Of a DNA stretch of 64,000 nucleotides, positions 23,714 through 34,132 are shown piece by piece. This DNA comes from Bedellia somnulentella. Taxonomy: Eukaryota; Arthropoda; Insecta; Lepidoptera; Bedelliidae. A program made the position numbers and the translations under genes. Numbering within the stretch: position 1 is the first letter of the stretch; every line of letters starts with the position of its first letter. Below the pieces are notes generated by a model, which did no database searches, was not told the DNA's origin, and saw only the letters and a program-made list of their open reading frames with translations. Where the stretch lies: positions 7,750,001-7,814,000 of the forward strand of contig OY755171.1 of assembly GCA_963576735.1 (NCBI GenBank), read 5' to 3'.

Positions 23714-23926
23714 CTATATATGTTGCTGATTTTTTCAGGGCTTTCAAATATAAGTATAGGTGACAAACAAAAAGACCTTTACCCGCAAACTATTTGTGCT
23801 TCATGTACACTCAATATTTAATTTTAATAAGTCGAACTTCCATAAAATATACTTTCAGTTGCGGCGGGTGGCCCCTGAACTACCCGTAAGCAGCATGTTT
23901 TTATTGTATCATCTATATGTTAAAAA
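23714..23926. other. Intergenic gap before the Helitron-like element
   Basis: Nothing recognised. Confidence 0.35.
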
Positions 23927-25014
23927 CTAGTGGATAGTGGAAAATCATCTGAGGTTTCTTCAATCACTGCTGGCCCTTTGTGAAATTTAGCGCAATGATT
24001 ACAACTTATAACATTCCTGAATGAACGGTCAGTACCTCCGAAAATAAGCCCTTGGAAACAAACAATGAGAGTTACAAACTTTGCATAAATCATACATATA
24101 CTCACGACTATCTTTTGCCAGCACAACCGTTACTCAAAAATAATTATTTCAGCATTCATGTGCGAAGACGGCGCGATGGCTTATTTAATGTGTAAGTTCG
24201 GTGTTTCTATACCGATTTCTATGATTCTTTTTTTATTTAATAGGTAAAAATGTAAACTTTAAATTAGAGTTGAGTAAGAGTATTATAAACGTAAGAGTAA
24301 ACAAATATAATCAATATGCTCCGAACTGCTAAGCTATCAGGAGTTACACGTATTATTGTAAGTCAACCATAAAAGTTAGACATATGCTGTTCAGGGACAT
24401 ATTTTCCATAATTTCTATATAACTTTAACCATTAAGCTGCACATGCAACGGAAGCTTAAAAAATTGAGTAATTTCTCCCGTTTTCCCAAAATTTCCCCAT
24501 TTCTTCCGGTGGGTGTACGTAAGAGGCGACTAACGGTATTGGGGCTTTTAAGGAATTTTTGGGTTATGCGGTTGGAGACCCATCACCAACTACCTTTATT
24601 TTACGATCTTTTCCCCACTCAACTTTCCAAAAGTGGCTGAGGAATTTCGAATTCCTTAGCTCTGGCTTCCCCTCATGGGATTTATAGTCGTGAGTATATG
24701 TATGTATGTATGCATATTTTCCCAAAATTTCCCGAAATTCCCCTCCACTACTCTGCTGAAAAGTATACTATAACCTGCCCAGGAGTCTGAAGAATAATTA
24801 TACCAAGTTCCGTTAAAATCCGTCGAGCAGTTTTTATTTCCATAAGGAACATACAAACCGACAGACAGACCGACAGACAGACAGACAGAGAAAAAATATT
24901 GATTACATTTTTGGCATCAGTATCGATCACTAATCACCCCCTGATCGTTATTTTGAAAATATATTTCATGTACAGAATTGACCTCTCTACATATTTATTA
25001 TAAGTAGGTATAGA
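23927..25014 (-). mobile_element. Helitron-like element, family 2 (copy 2), split by a SINE
   Basis: The - strand begins TCTATACCTACTTATAATAA at 25014 and ends CCACTAG before T at 23927. It shares GAGAGGTCAATTCTG, the (GTCT)n tract and CTGCTCGACGGATTTTAACG with copy 1. The CTACCCGTGCGAAGCTGGG hairpin region near the 3' end is missing. A SINE-A with its target duplication lies inside; without it the length is about 855 bp, like copy 1. Confidence 0.75.
24498..24716 (+). mobile_element. SINE-A, 5' truncated, with 17-bp target duplication
   Basis: Begins within the CCCCATTTCTTCCGG block and ends (TATG)n. TTTTCCCAAAATTTCCC stands at 24481-24497 and again at 24717-24733. Such a long direct repeat is typical of target-primed reverse transcription. 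Confidence 0.92.
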
Positions 25015-25787
25015 TATGCCGTAAGACATTATGCTAAGTTAGTTTATTGACACATTTTACAAATGAATCATTAGATATAAATTTTATATATTTTTTAAAT
25101 AACGTTTAAAGTTTTTACAATAGTAAATATAGACCCGGGGATAAATCAACAGACATAAGGTGTAAGACGTTTAATCTATTATAGGCAATTCCACAAAAAT
25201 CTCCCATTTGCCAATAAATAGAAACTTGAATATGATCGAGTGATAAGAATTGTATGGTATCATGTATGTTAAATTAGTGAATTAATTTGGTTCAGCCAAC
25301 AATTCGTTTGACTGTACAACCGTTTTTGTTCATTTTTACTTGCCAGTTATCTGGGTCTTTTAATTAAATTAAAGTCAATCAAGCATTTCTTTTCATTAAA
25401 GTGTTACTGAATGTACAAGAACTTCGGAGACTGTGTAAAGAATTTCATTAATTACTTGTCATTCTTTGAACCTTTACTTAACACAGATTAATGATATGCC
25501 TCTCATTTTTTAATAAAGAAGGGTGTCTAAAAGGCAAAATCAAATTGAATTAAGATAAGTGTCGTTTGTTATTTACGCTTAATGTGACTTTTTCAATTGT
25601 TTATTATGATAGAAACGATAAATAAATAAGTATTAAATTTCAGTTATTATAGTACTATATTTTCTGTGACTTGACTTTGAAAAGGATTTGCGAGGTGCAT
25701 TTTACTTCATAATTATAATCTTTATAGCATTTTCCTTCTTTCTTCCTTAACTGATAAAACACTTTATTTTATTTAGACTCCTCATTT
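25015..25787. other. AT-rich intergenic stretch
   Basis: Nothing recognised. Confidence 0.4.
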
Positions 25788-26036
25788 GCTGTGTAGTGTC
25801 GGCTTAGAATAGCACTACCCCATTTGTTCCGGTGGGTGTACGTAAGAGGCGACTAACGGTATCGGGGCTTTTGAGGGATTTTTGGGCGATGCGGTTGGAA
25901 ACCCATCACCAACAACCTTTATTTCACCACCTTTTTCGCACGCAACTTCTAAAAGTGGCTGAGGAATTTCTAATTCCTTAGCTCTGGCTACCCCTTCTAG
26001 GGATTTATAGCCGTGAGTATATGTATGTATGTATGT
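25788..26036 (+). mobile_element. SINE-A, near-consensus full copy
   Basis: Starts GCTGTGTAGTGTCGGCTTAG and ends GCCGTGAGTATATGTATG with further TATG repeats. Few differences from the majority sequence, so probably young. Confidence 0.93.
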
Positions 26037-26260
26037 CCTCAGCAGGCAAGTTCATGCAATGTTGAAAATGTATTGCTGTTATGTCTTTTTTTAATCTAAT
26101 TTCCGAAATAAATCTTTTCATTGTATTTCATTAAAATGCCAATCATATAGGCCTCTCTGCACTCGCGCGCGATCTATGTGTGTGAAAATTCGGGTGAATC
26201 AGCAGCGTTCACAGGTTTATGAATGTCCCATGTATTAATGTGTTAATGTCAAATGGTTGC

Positions 26261-26341
26261 GTAGTGTCGATGTCGTCAGAGACCCGTCGCCAACAAATAT
26301 TTAGTACCATCTTTACCCCACTGAATTTCCAAAAGTGGCTT
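26261..26341 (+). mobile_element. SINE-A fragment
   Basis: TAGTGTCGATGTCGTCAGAG joins the 5' end directly to the B-box region, then CCCGTCGCCAACA and TTCCAAAAGTGGCTT. Internally deleted and 3' truncated. Confidence 0.6.
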
Positions 26342-26551
26342 GGAGCGGAAAATAACTGAAAAACAACAGGAACAAGGTTCGAACTCGACGAGAGAATAGC
26401 GCAAACCGGCGAATCAGCCGCTAATCGAATTCACACTCACGGTTAGCGCCTTCAATACTGAATTGTGTAGTAAAACCTTAGATACTGACTAAACTGTCTG
26501 AACTCTGAACTGACCATCAACGTTGTCATATAAAACGGACACAATACTTTG

Positions 26552-26706
26552 CCGTGTAGTGTCGGCTTAAAATGTCACTGGTCCTTATTTTTTTCCTAAG
26601 ACGCGACACACGGTATCACATCAACTTCTAAATGTGGCTGAGGAGTTTCTAGCTCTGAAGCTCTGGCTACCCCTTTTTTGGATTTATCGCCCCGAGTATA
26701 TGTTGT
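26552..26706 (+). mobile_element. SINE-A, internally deleted
   Basis: GCCGTGTAGTGTCGGCTTAA, then GACGCGACACACGGTATCAC joins straight to the CAACTTCTAAATGTGGCTG block. The B-box region is missing. The same deletion is seen in the inverted partner at 29297-29450. Confidence 0.85.
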
Positions 26707-26787
26707 ATAATACTCTGATTAAATTGGCCCCAATTTAAGTAAGTATTATAACTAAATTTTACAAAGAGTACGGTAGCAAGTGAACGT

Positions 26788-26880
26788 ACATACATACATA
26801 CATATTCTCACGCCGTTAGTTCCCATTGGGGTAGGCAGAGACTATTGATCGCCACTTTGTACGATCCTGGCAAACCTCTC
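26788..26880 (-). mobile_element. LINE-C insertion with 10-bp target duplication and a paralogous empty site
   Basis: A 93-bp 3'-end fragment from the (ACAT)n tail through CGTTAGTTCCCATTGGGGTA to GGCAAACCTCTC. AAGTGAACGT flanks it at 26778-26787 and 26881-26890. The inverted partner (near 29205-29215) has a single copy of this site with no insert. Confidence 0.95.
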
Positions 26881-26922
26881 AAGTGAACGTGTACTGTAAT
26901 AAGCTAACTAGTACTTACTTAT

Positions 26923-27190
26923 GCTGTGTAGTGTCGGCTATGCTGTGTAGTGTCGGCTTAGAATAGCATTACCCCATTCCTTCCGGTGGGTGTATGTAAG
27001 AGGCGACTAACGGTATTGGGGCTTTTAAGGGATTTTTGGGCGATGCGGTTGGGGACCCATCACCAACAACCTTTATATTACCATCATTTCCCCGCTCAAC
27101 TTTCCAAAAGTGGCTAGTGGAATTTCTAATTCCTTAGTTCTTTCTTCCCCTTCTAGGGATTTTTAGCCGTGAGTATATGTATGTATGTAT
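26923..27190 (+). mobile_element. SINE-A with doubled 5' end and 12-bp target duplication
   Basis: TGCTGTGTAGTGTCGGCTA occurs twice in tandem at the 5' end (from about 26922 and 26941). GTACTTACTTAT flanks the copy at 26911-26922 and 27191-27202. Confidence 0.92.
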
Positions 27191-27202
27191 GTACTTACTT
27201 AT

Positions 27203-27651
27203 CTTGTAAGACCACACTTTTACTTGCTGCCGATTCCTTTGTACCGTGGGTTGTAATACCCGCTCTACGTTCAATAATCATATGTGGTATGGGATAATAT
27301 TTTGGTGATATGAGCTGAAAAGAATAACAAAATCTTTGTCGCTCATCTTAGTTAAAAATATTTTACGGATATTTTGTTCTTGAATCAAAGTTCAAATCAA
27401 ACATATAACTAACCTATGTGAAATAAAAGCTATGAAACTGGGCCTAGCAGCTAAAATTATTATATTATCATGTGCAGTAAAGCCTTTTAGATAGATTTGA
27501 TTCGATGTTTAGTTATATTCTAAATTCTAATCTCCTAACCAGCAATGTACTTCTACTAGATGAACTTAATTTGTCAAGAAACTGCAATCATCGTTAATGC
27601 ACCACAATATTGCGAAATTCCCATTAGCATCCATAAGGCATTGTTATACTA
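27203..27651. other. Spacer between the inverted arms
   Basis: AT-rich; nothing recognised. Confidence 0.4.
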
Positions 27652-27786
27652 TGCAGTACGAACGATCTTTTAACTACATATCGCGTGGTTTAAAACAGCC
27701 ATCTCTATCGCACTTACTTAGTATTGTATACTACCATCTAATTCTAACAGTTATCGTGTCGATAAAATAGTGCTCGTACTAGGCCT
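27652..27786. mobile_element. Short MITE, copy 2 (diverged)
   Basis: TATCGCGTGGTTTAAAACAG, CATCTAATTCTAACAGTTAT and CGTGTCGATAAAATAGTGCT parallel the interior of 16613-16748. The ends (CAGTACGAACG / GTGCTCGTACTAG) are a decayed version of its inverted repeats. Confidence 0.65.
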
Positions 27787-27854
27787 CCGAACCATAACCA
27801 TTTATTGTCTATAGCGTTTTGTGTACGATTATTTACCGTATGGCATGGGATTAA

Positions 27855-28075
27855 TAAATACAAACATATAGTTAGTTTCCATTGGGGTAGGGTGGGATTA
27901 AATAAGCACTAACACAACACTGCCTATCAGGGAGTGATTATTGGGCGATGCGGTTGTACACTTCTCATTAAAAAAAATGACTGATCATTGCTTTCTTAAC
28001 TTTCAAAATAACTATTTTTTTACCCCACTCCACGGGGACAATAGCCTCGAGTACATATTTGTGTAAATCTCTGTA
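27855..28075. mobile_element. Decayed LINE-C end plus SINE-A remnant
   Basis: TAGTTTCCATTGGGGTAGG resembles the antisense LINE-C end. ATTGGGCGATGCGGTTGTAC and CGAGTACATATTTGTG then recall a strongly diverged + strand SINE-A. Confidence 0.35.
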
Positions 28076-28915
28076 ACTGACAGAAAAGGAATACGTAACG
28101 TATGATACGATACGTTACTATCTATCTCTATCTACCGTATTTATATTTTATGTATCAAACATCTTGGTAATTCAACACAAACAGGCCTAACATACAAGTA
28201 GGTATAGTACACCCACTCGGTTCAAGCAACCCTAAATAGCGATATGGGAGATATATCATTAATTCTAGAAACAATTACAAAATACTTCACACATACCACA
28301 AAACTGGCACCAAAATCCTGCTTCTACGAAACCGACTTTTTCCGTTGCTCGAAAGTTTCTTTTAACATGAAAAACTGGCTGAACCAGGTCAAGCTTCCTG
28401 AAGTCTTTACAGATTGAACCCGCAAGCCGGAGTTTTGCAGTCACTGGCATTGATTACCCCGTAGCAGCACGCAAATTGCTTAACCACCAACCTATTAGAT
28501 ATGGATTGGTGTCCAACATAAGTTGAACTTTAAACTTAATGGCAGCCATTACGGACATGCAAATGTTTTGAAACTCAGTGAAGATATGTGGAATGGGATC
28601 GGGAGCTCTTAAACAGATGCTTTTATTACTACACTGTGGAAATTGGGGCGGGATCGCGTGTTAGGGTCACGAGTTTGACGAGTTTTGATAGTTATAGCAC
28701 TTTGTAGGGTAAATAATAACGATTTTGGATTAAATTTGTGTTTACTAAGATGTTAGCTTAGAATAGCAGCACTCCCCTTCTTGCACACAGACTCTTTAAT
28801 ATTGGTTGCGGAATTATAGATTCGAAAAGCTTTGTCTGACCCATTTTATGATGAGTGTGCGAGTCTAGATAAAAGAATTTATTTCTTGTGATTAATAAAT
28901 TATTTACATTAAAAC
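28076..28915. other. Intergenic stretch
   Basis: A 61-codon frame at 28265-28450 (-) starts with ATG and is Cys-rich at its end, but no family is recognised. A short SINE-A-like TTAGCTTAGAATAGCAGCAC lies at 28753-28772. Confidence 0.3.
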
Positions 28916-29181
28916 ATACATTCATATACTCACGGCTATAAATCCCAAGATAGGGCTAGCCAGAGCTAAGGAATCAGAAATTCCTCAGCCACTTTTGGAA
29001 GGTGCGTGGGGAATGGATGGTGAAAAAAAAGGTTCTTGGTGATGGGTCTCCAACCGCATCGTCCAAAAATCCCTTAAAAGCCCCAATACCGTTAGTCGCC
29101 TCTTACGTTCACCCACCGGAAGAAATGGGGTAGTGCTATTCTAAGCCGACACTACACAGCATAGCCGACACTAAACAGCAT
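28916..29181 (-). mobile_element. SINE-A in the right arm of the inverted duplication
   Basis: Full copy with the same doubled 5' end as its partner at 26923. No matching 3' target duplication lies beyond its tail, so the duplicated block ends at the tail. Confidence 0.9.
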
Positions 29182-29296
29182 AAGTAAGTACTAGTTAGCT
29201 TATTACAGTACACGTTCACTTGCTACCGTACTCTTTGTAAAATTTAGTTATAAATACTTACTTAAATTGGGGCCAATTTAATCAGAGTATTATACA

Positions 29297-29450
29297 ACAT
29301 ATACTCGGGGTGATAAATCCAAAAAAGGGGTAGCCAGAGCTTCAGAGTTAGAAACTCCTCAGCCACATTTGGAAGTTGATGTGATACCGTTTGTCGCGTC
29401 TGAGGACAAAAATAAGGAACAGTGACATTTTAAGCCGGCACTACACGGCA
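29297..29450 (-). mobile_element. SINE-A, internally deleted (partner copy)
   Basis: Same internal deletion as 26552-26706: TTGATGTGATACCGTTTGTC joins the two halves. 5' end GCCGGCACTACACGGC. Confidence 0.85.
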
Positions 29451-29477
29451 AAGTATTATGTCTGTTTTAGTACCGTT

Positions 29478-29531
29478 AGTCGCCTTTTACGTACACCCAC
29501 CGGAACAAATTGGGTAGTGCTATTCTAAGCC
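29478..29531 (-). mobile_element. SINE-A 5' fragment
   Basis: GTACCGTTAGTCGCCTTTTA, GTACACCCACCGGAACAAAT, GTGCTATTCTAAGCC. It abuts the end of the duplicated block. Confidence 0.8.
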
Positions 29532-30759
29532 TACACATTAAAACATTTACTGCAATATTTTTTTCTGTTGCTTGACTCAAGTAACGGTCATCCCAATTTG
29601 GTAGCACTTATTCACATTGTAATACGTATATATATTTTACAAGTGTCTATTAGTATCAAAAAATAAAAACGTGATAACATGAGAAGATTAAATCGACCAA
29701 CAATATCGAAAGACAAGCAAGCAATTTTCAGTTTATACCAACATAAAGCTTGGGACGGGAGGAAATGTATAAAGACACCAATAACAATTCTTCTATATCT
29801 AATTTACTAGCACATCTTATCTAAAGCAATTCTAGTCGGAATCGTTTGGGTCATTCGGAATCGTGACTCGATTACTCAAATTTGATTCCAATGTACAGAA
29901 GCGAGCACCAGCCTGTTTATTCACTGCCTACTTCCCAATTCGCATCAATCACTTAAGACTACCGTCCGTTTTTCAGGACTATCGGCCCCAATGGACCCTC
30001 ACTTGCAGGCCGACCACGTCCTTGGAATGACTGAAGGCCTACGCGAAAAAACGCAAAGAACTTCGAACAAATAATAGAAGATTTGTTTTCGAAAGATTTC
30101 GAGATTGTTGTTTTATGCTATGCTATTAGAAATACATCATACCAAAAATATGAGTTCAGTGCATTGATTGTTTGAAAGTTTCACGAATATATTAACATCT
30201 CAGAAATGGGTTAACAAAACTACAACTAAAAGATGAAAACTGTAATTTAAATTCTAAAAAAGGCATTTTTCATTCGTTATATATATTTACTTAACTGAAA
30301 TGTGCAGCAAATAAAAAAATACATTTTTATCAACGAATTTAGGTTATGATGAACGCAATGAAAAAAAAACAAATGAAACGTTGTATTTTTATTTATTTCA
30401 ATAGCCATAATGAGTACTGGAAACGATTTCTTGTATTAAAGTAAAATAGATTTTATATGGAAATAGACACATTTTGAATGCAACACGTCTTACCTACGTG
30501 GGACTTGTTACACCCACATAATCTTTGCAAGCGACCATCCGCTACCCCTACGATGCTACTTCCAAATCATTTGTCGTAGATTCATGCGACCATTATTACA
30601 ATCGTTTTTTTTATTTAACCCCTCGTAATGTATGGAGGGAAGATCGTGGAATAAGATCTTCTTAAAGAAATATGAATCATCGTCAAATCAAACCAGAAGG
30701 TCTTCTCTTTACGTCGAGAACGATGATTATGATTAGCATGCGTATCTCTTCTGCCCATA
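29532..30759. other. Intergenic stretch
   Basis: No gene was recognised. The 81-codon frame at 30615-30860 (-) runs into the palindromic element that follows and is probably incidental. Confidence 0.4.
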
Positions 30760-30958
30760 TTAACATTTATTTCTGTCTCGCTCGCGCGAACAAATTTTGA
30801 CATTTTAAAATGTATAGAAAAAGTGCCAATAAACTTGCTAGTCGATGAAACCAACGACAACTCCGGAGGTGTCGTTGGATTTATCGAATAGCACCATGTA
30901 TAAAAAAAATTAAAACCCGAATAATCGTTCGCGCGAGCGATACAGTAATAAATGTTAA
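30760..30958. mobile_element. CpG-rich foldback element flanked by TTAA
   Basis: The outer arms TTAACATTTATT..CTGT.TCGCTCGCGCGAAC and their complement meet around a central palindrome at about 30851-30878 (CCAACGACAACTCCGGAGG then TGTCGTTGG), with TGCTA..TCGAT on either side. TTAA is at 30760-30763 and 30955-30958. No open frame of its own. Confidence 0.65.
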
Positions 30959-31720
30959 CTAGTGGGTAACCCTGGCGCGACTACGTCGCGTCCAATAAAA
31001 TGAGTTTATTTTGAAATTTTCCGACCAATCACAGCGCAGCTCTTTCGAATTTCTAGTGAATTTTTCTGATTGGCCGGTTTGAAAAAAATCCGACTCATCA
31101 CAGCGCATCTCTGATCGACTAAAGTTTGCGCGCGCTTATGACACTCAAGCAAAGTCTATGGGCCAAAATCGAAACTTTGAAATTCTGTAACAATTAACTT
31201 AATCCAGTTACATCAGATGTCTGAATTTTGTGCACACCACGGCCGCGAACTGTACAAAACGATACCTGAACCAAATTTCTAGCTTAACTCATCGCGTCAC
31301 AGGCTTCCGGGCAAGAAAGAGGCTTACAGAAATAATATATAAAGAAAGGGGTTAGAAGATATACGTATGCCTATTAACGTTCTCGATATGAAGAGAAGAC
31401 CTTCAGTAACCAAAACTGTTAAATAATAACATGAGTAAGAAAGCTAAAATAAATATCCATCTAAACTAAGCTGACCTGTATAATCGGCTATCCAATATTG
31501 AGGCGTGAACCTAATTAGGGTTCAAGTTAATCCCTCGCTTTGATATGAACAACCGATTACCTTTTCATAACACTTTGTGTAATTTTAGAATTCATGTAAC
31601 TTTATTTTCCAATTCTCAAACCTTATATTCGTAAGTCGTTATTTTCACAGTCTATGCCCGTAAAATTCAAACGCATGATTCAAGTTGAAGTAATATTTTT
31701 CCTTCACAATTTTTAATCGC
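30959..31720. other. Intergenic stretch with a GC-richer, CCAAT-containing segment
   Basis: 30970-31140 is richer in CpG and carries GACCAATCACAGCGCAGCTC, its near repeat CTCATCACAGCGCATCTC, and the inverted GATTGGCC. It could be promoter-like or another repeat. The rest is AT-rich. Confidence 0.3.
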
Positions 31721-31980
31721 TTAGTAAGTGGACCGCCGCGTCCAATACAGAGAGGTGCAGGTTCCAATCCTTAGTTCGGCCAAACCCATGTGTCGTTTTT
31801 GAGATATGTATATTAGACAACATCGTGAGTAAACCCACAACCAACAATTATGTGACAGTGACTATCAAAAGCGGTTATATGCTTGCCTCTTATTACGTGT
31901 ATGCTTTGTCCAAAAAAATCAAACTTCAAAAGTATTAGTACCTCTGCCAACTATTCGTGTATATACGTCGTGAACGTTGA
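31721..31980 (+). mobile_element. SINE-B, old copy
   Basis: The tRNA-like head is decayed (GAGGTGCAGGTTCCAATCC keeps the B box). TGTGACAGTGACTATC, GCCTCTTATTACGTG and TAGTACCTCTGCCAACTATT lead to GTCGTGAACGTTGA. Confidence 0.7.
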
Positions 31981-32485
31981 ATTGAGTTTTAATTCTTGTC
32001 ATTAAAAACCGTTTTCAAGCCATATAACCGATACACACACTCTACTTTTGAGTGCAGACATAATAATAAGCCCTGGCTGCAGTACTCGCAGTAATTGCAA
32101 ACAATAAACAATGCGAACACACATACGATCTGCGTACCAGACTGTCCAAACCCATCTGTACTATAATTATTCACAAGCCTTCCCAACAGCAACCTATCTC
32201 CCTCTTACACAACCCGAACGAAAGAGAAAAATACACTTTTGAGATACACTATTGCTTTAATATGGAACTGTAATTTTCACTGTTTCAACAGCCTTTAATT
32301 TTATGTAGACACTGAACGATGGCCGGTTATTGCCCAATAACATGTTTGTAAACTGCGAATATAAATCATGAACTGATATAAAACTGCTGGATTTTAAATA
32401 CTTCATTTTCATTGTTTCGTTATGAATTGTTTGTATAATTTTACCTACGATATAGGTAACAATCGTGATTAAAATAATATTTTCC
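31981..32485. other. Intergenic stretch
   Basis: Nothing recognised; the 67-codon frame at 31989-32192 (-) has no family resemblance. Confidence 0.35.
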
Positions 32486-32560
32486 GTGTAATATCGGTCT
32501 AGAATAGCGCCACCTTATCTCGCCCCTGTGGAGTCGTATCCTTTATCGTCTTTCAAGTTC
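32486..32560 (+). mobile_element. SINE-A 5' fragment, decayed
   Basis: CCGTGTAATATCGGTCTAGA, ATAGCGCCACCTTATC and GTGGAGTCGTATCC recall the SINE-A 5' end. Confidence 0.4.
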
Positions 32561-32692
32561 CTGAAGCGAATGTAATTGTTTATTATGGAGCCACAGTCAA
32601 ATATGTTTTGTCTTTGTTATTATGGTGGACGGTAATTAATTAATTGTTAACAATTTTAATATATGTATAATGTCAAATATTAATGTATCGTA

Positions 32693-32840
32693 ATGGCAGA
32701 AGAGGGGACCAGGGAGGACACACCTGGACCATATAGATGGTGTGCTCAAAAGGCAAATTGGTGTAGGTCCGACCCAGGATTTGAAACCTCGCCTGTCTGC
32801 ATAACTGACGAAAGTTCTTATCCATTGAGCTTTCACGGTT
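32693..32840. mobile_element. Chimeric LINE-C / SINE-B fragment
   Basis: GGGAGGACACACCTGGACCA and GTGTGCTCAAAAGGC are LINE-C in + orientation. From GCAAATTGGTGTAGGTCCGA onward the sequence is the SINE-B tRNA-like head in - orientation, ending TTGAGCTTTCACGG. The junction falls in AAAAGGCAAATTGG. Confidence 0.65.
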
Positions 32841-33649
32841 GTATTATATTAACATTCCTCTTCAATCAGTATATCTATTTAAAAAAAAACTGCATCAAAA
32901 TCCATTGCGTAGTTTTAAAGATTTAAGCATACACAGGGCATAGAAAGCGATTTAGTTTTATACTTTGCAGTAATAATAAAAGATTTATGCTTTTCATCCA
33001 AGATACTCAATTATTTGTGCGTACTACAATCGAAGTATTTTTTTAATTACCAAAGTTTTTTTTGTAATAGCACCATGAAGGAAGCCTTTTTAACTCTTAG
33101 CAGCTCAGCCTCCAAGTATACGTACTTATACAGAACCTAAGGTAAAGTTTATTATAAAAGGGATCCGTTTTGTTTCATAATAAAATTATTCCATTTATCA
33201 TTGCCTACAACAACCTTGATAAATGGAAGACGAAATATTTTCCAAAATAAATATAAACGCACATTCCAAATATGTCATATCCAACTATCATCAAAGGGTA
33301 AAACGTTAGGGATGAGAACAAAAAGGCCATCCCCATTATGAACGAAACACAATAAAATGTCAACTATATTGTAAAAGGTACGGACACAATATTTTATACA
33401 ATTTGCAAACTCCCGGCGCTTGTTAACCTTTGATGGGACACAAAAGGGTCTTCAAAACGGGCCTGTTAAAATGTTACCACAATTGAAACCAGAACAAAAC
33501 GTTGGAATTAAAAAATATATCGGGGAAAGCTCGGTGGAAACTAACAAACGGGCGGCATCCAATATGCAGTTGAATGGATTCAGCTGAAAGCATGAATTTA
33601 TCCAAAACATTGTTAAAACTATACACAAACACAGATTTAACGTACTGTA
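32841..33649. other. AT-rich intergenic stretch
   Basis: Nothing recognised; the 73-codon frame at 33452-33673 (-) has no family resemblance. Confidence 0.4.
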
Positions 33650-33846
33650 TTTACTTACTTTTATGACGCCCATTATTCTCGTTGGGGTTGGCAGAAGCTA
33701 TCGATCGGCACTTCGTACTATCTTGACTAATTTTCGTCGCTTCCCTCACATTTATTATTCATCATATCCTTTCTCTTTTATTCTTCTTACTTTGGACTAT
33801 TATTATATACTAGAATGTCACTACCCCTTTTTACCCACGGGTAAAC
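33650..33846. mobile_element. LINE-C 3' end (- strand) followed by a short SINE-A trace
   Basis: GACGCCCATTATTCTCGTTG, GGTTGGCAGAAGCTATCGAT, CACTTCGTACTATCTTGAC up to about 33795 is LINE-C antisense. AGAATGTCACTACCCCTTTT then TACCCACGGGT (33811-33843) is a SINE-A 5' fragment. Confidence 0.6.
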
Positions 33847-33936
33847 AGCTGCAGATTGAAAGAAATCTCCAAATCAAATGCAAAAAATTAAGCGTATAAA
33901 CTATGACATTCCAAAAATTTGCCTAATTAATTTTAT

Positions 33937-34132
33937 CCGTGTATTGCCGGTTTAGAATGTCGCTACCCCCTCTTTTAAGTGGTTTTTGGGCGATGTGGTT
34001 GGAGACTCATCACCAACGATTCTTTATTTCTACCACCTTGTCCTCTATCAACTTCCAAATGTGGCTGAGGAGTTTCGAGCTCTATAGCTCTGGCTAACCC
34101 TTATTTGGGTTTATGGCCGTGAGTATATGTTT
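33937..34132 (+). mobile_element. SINE-A, internally deleted, abutting the mariner pseudogene
   Basis: CCGTGTATTGCCGGTTTAGA, then CCCCCTC joins TTTTAAGTGGTTTTTGGGCG, losing the AAGAGGCGACTAA block. 3' end GGCCGTGAGTATATGTTTAT. Confidence 0.85.

Larger units (their letters stand above)
26533..27190 (+). repeat. Left arm of an inverted segmental duplication
   Basis: From AAACGGACACAATACTTTG to the SINE tail at about 27190, the sequence is repeated in opposite orientation at 28916-29470. It includes a deleted SINE-A, a unique 90-bp spacer (GATTAAATTGGCCCCAATTT etc.), and a full SINE-A. The left arm alone carries the LINE-C insertion at 26788-26880. Confidence 0.85.
28916..29470 (-). repeat. Right arm of the inverted segmental duplication
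   Basis: Reverse complement of 26533-27190 without the 93-bp LINE-C fragment and one copy of its 10-bp target repeat. About 1.7 kb separates the arms. Confidence 0.85.
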
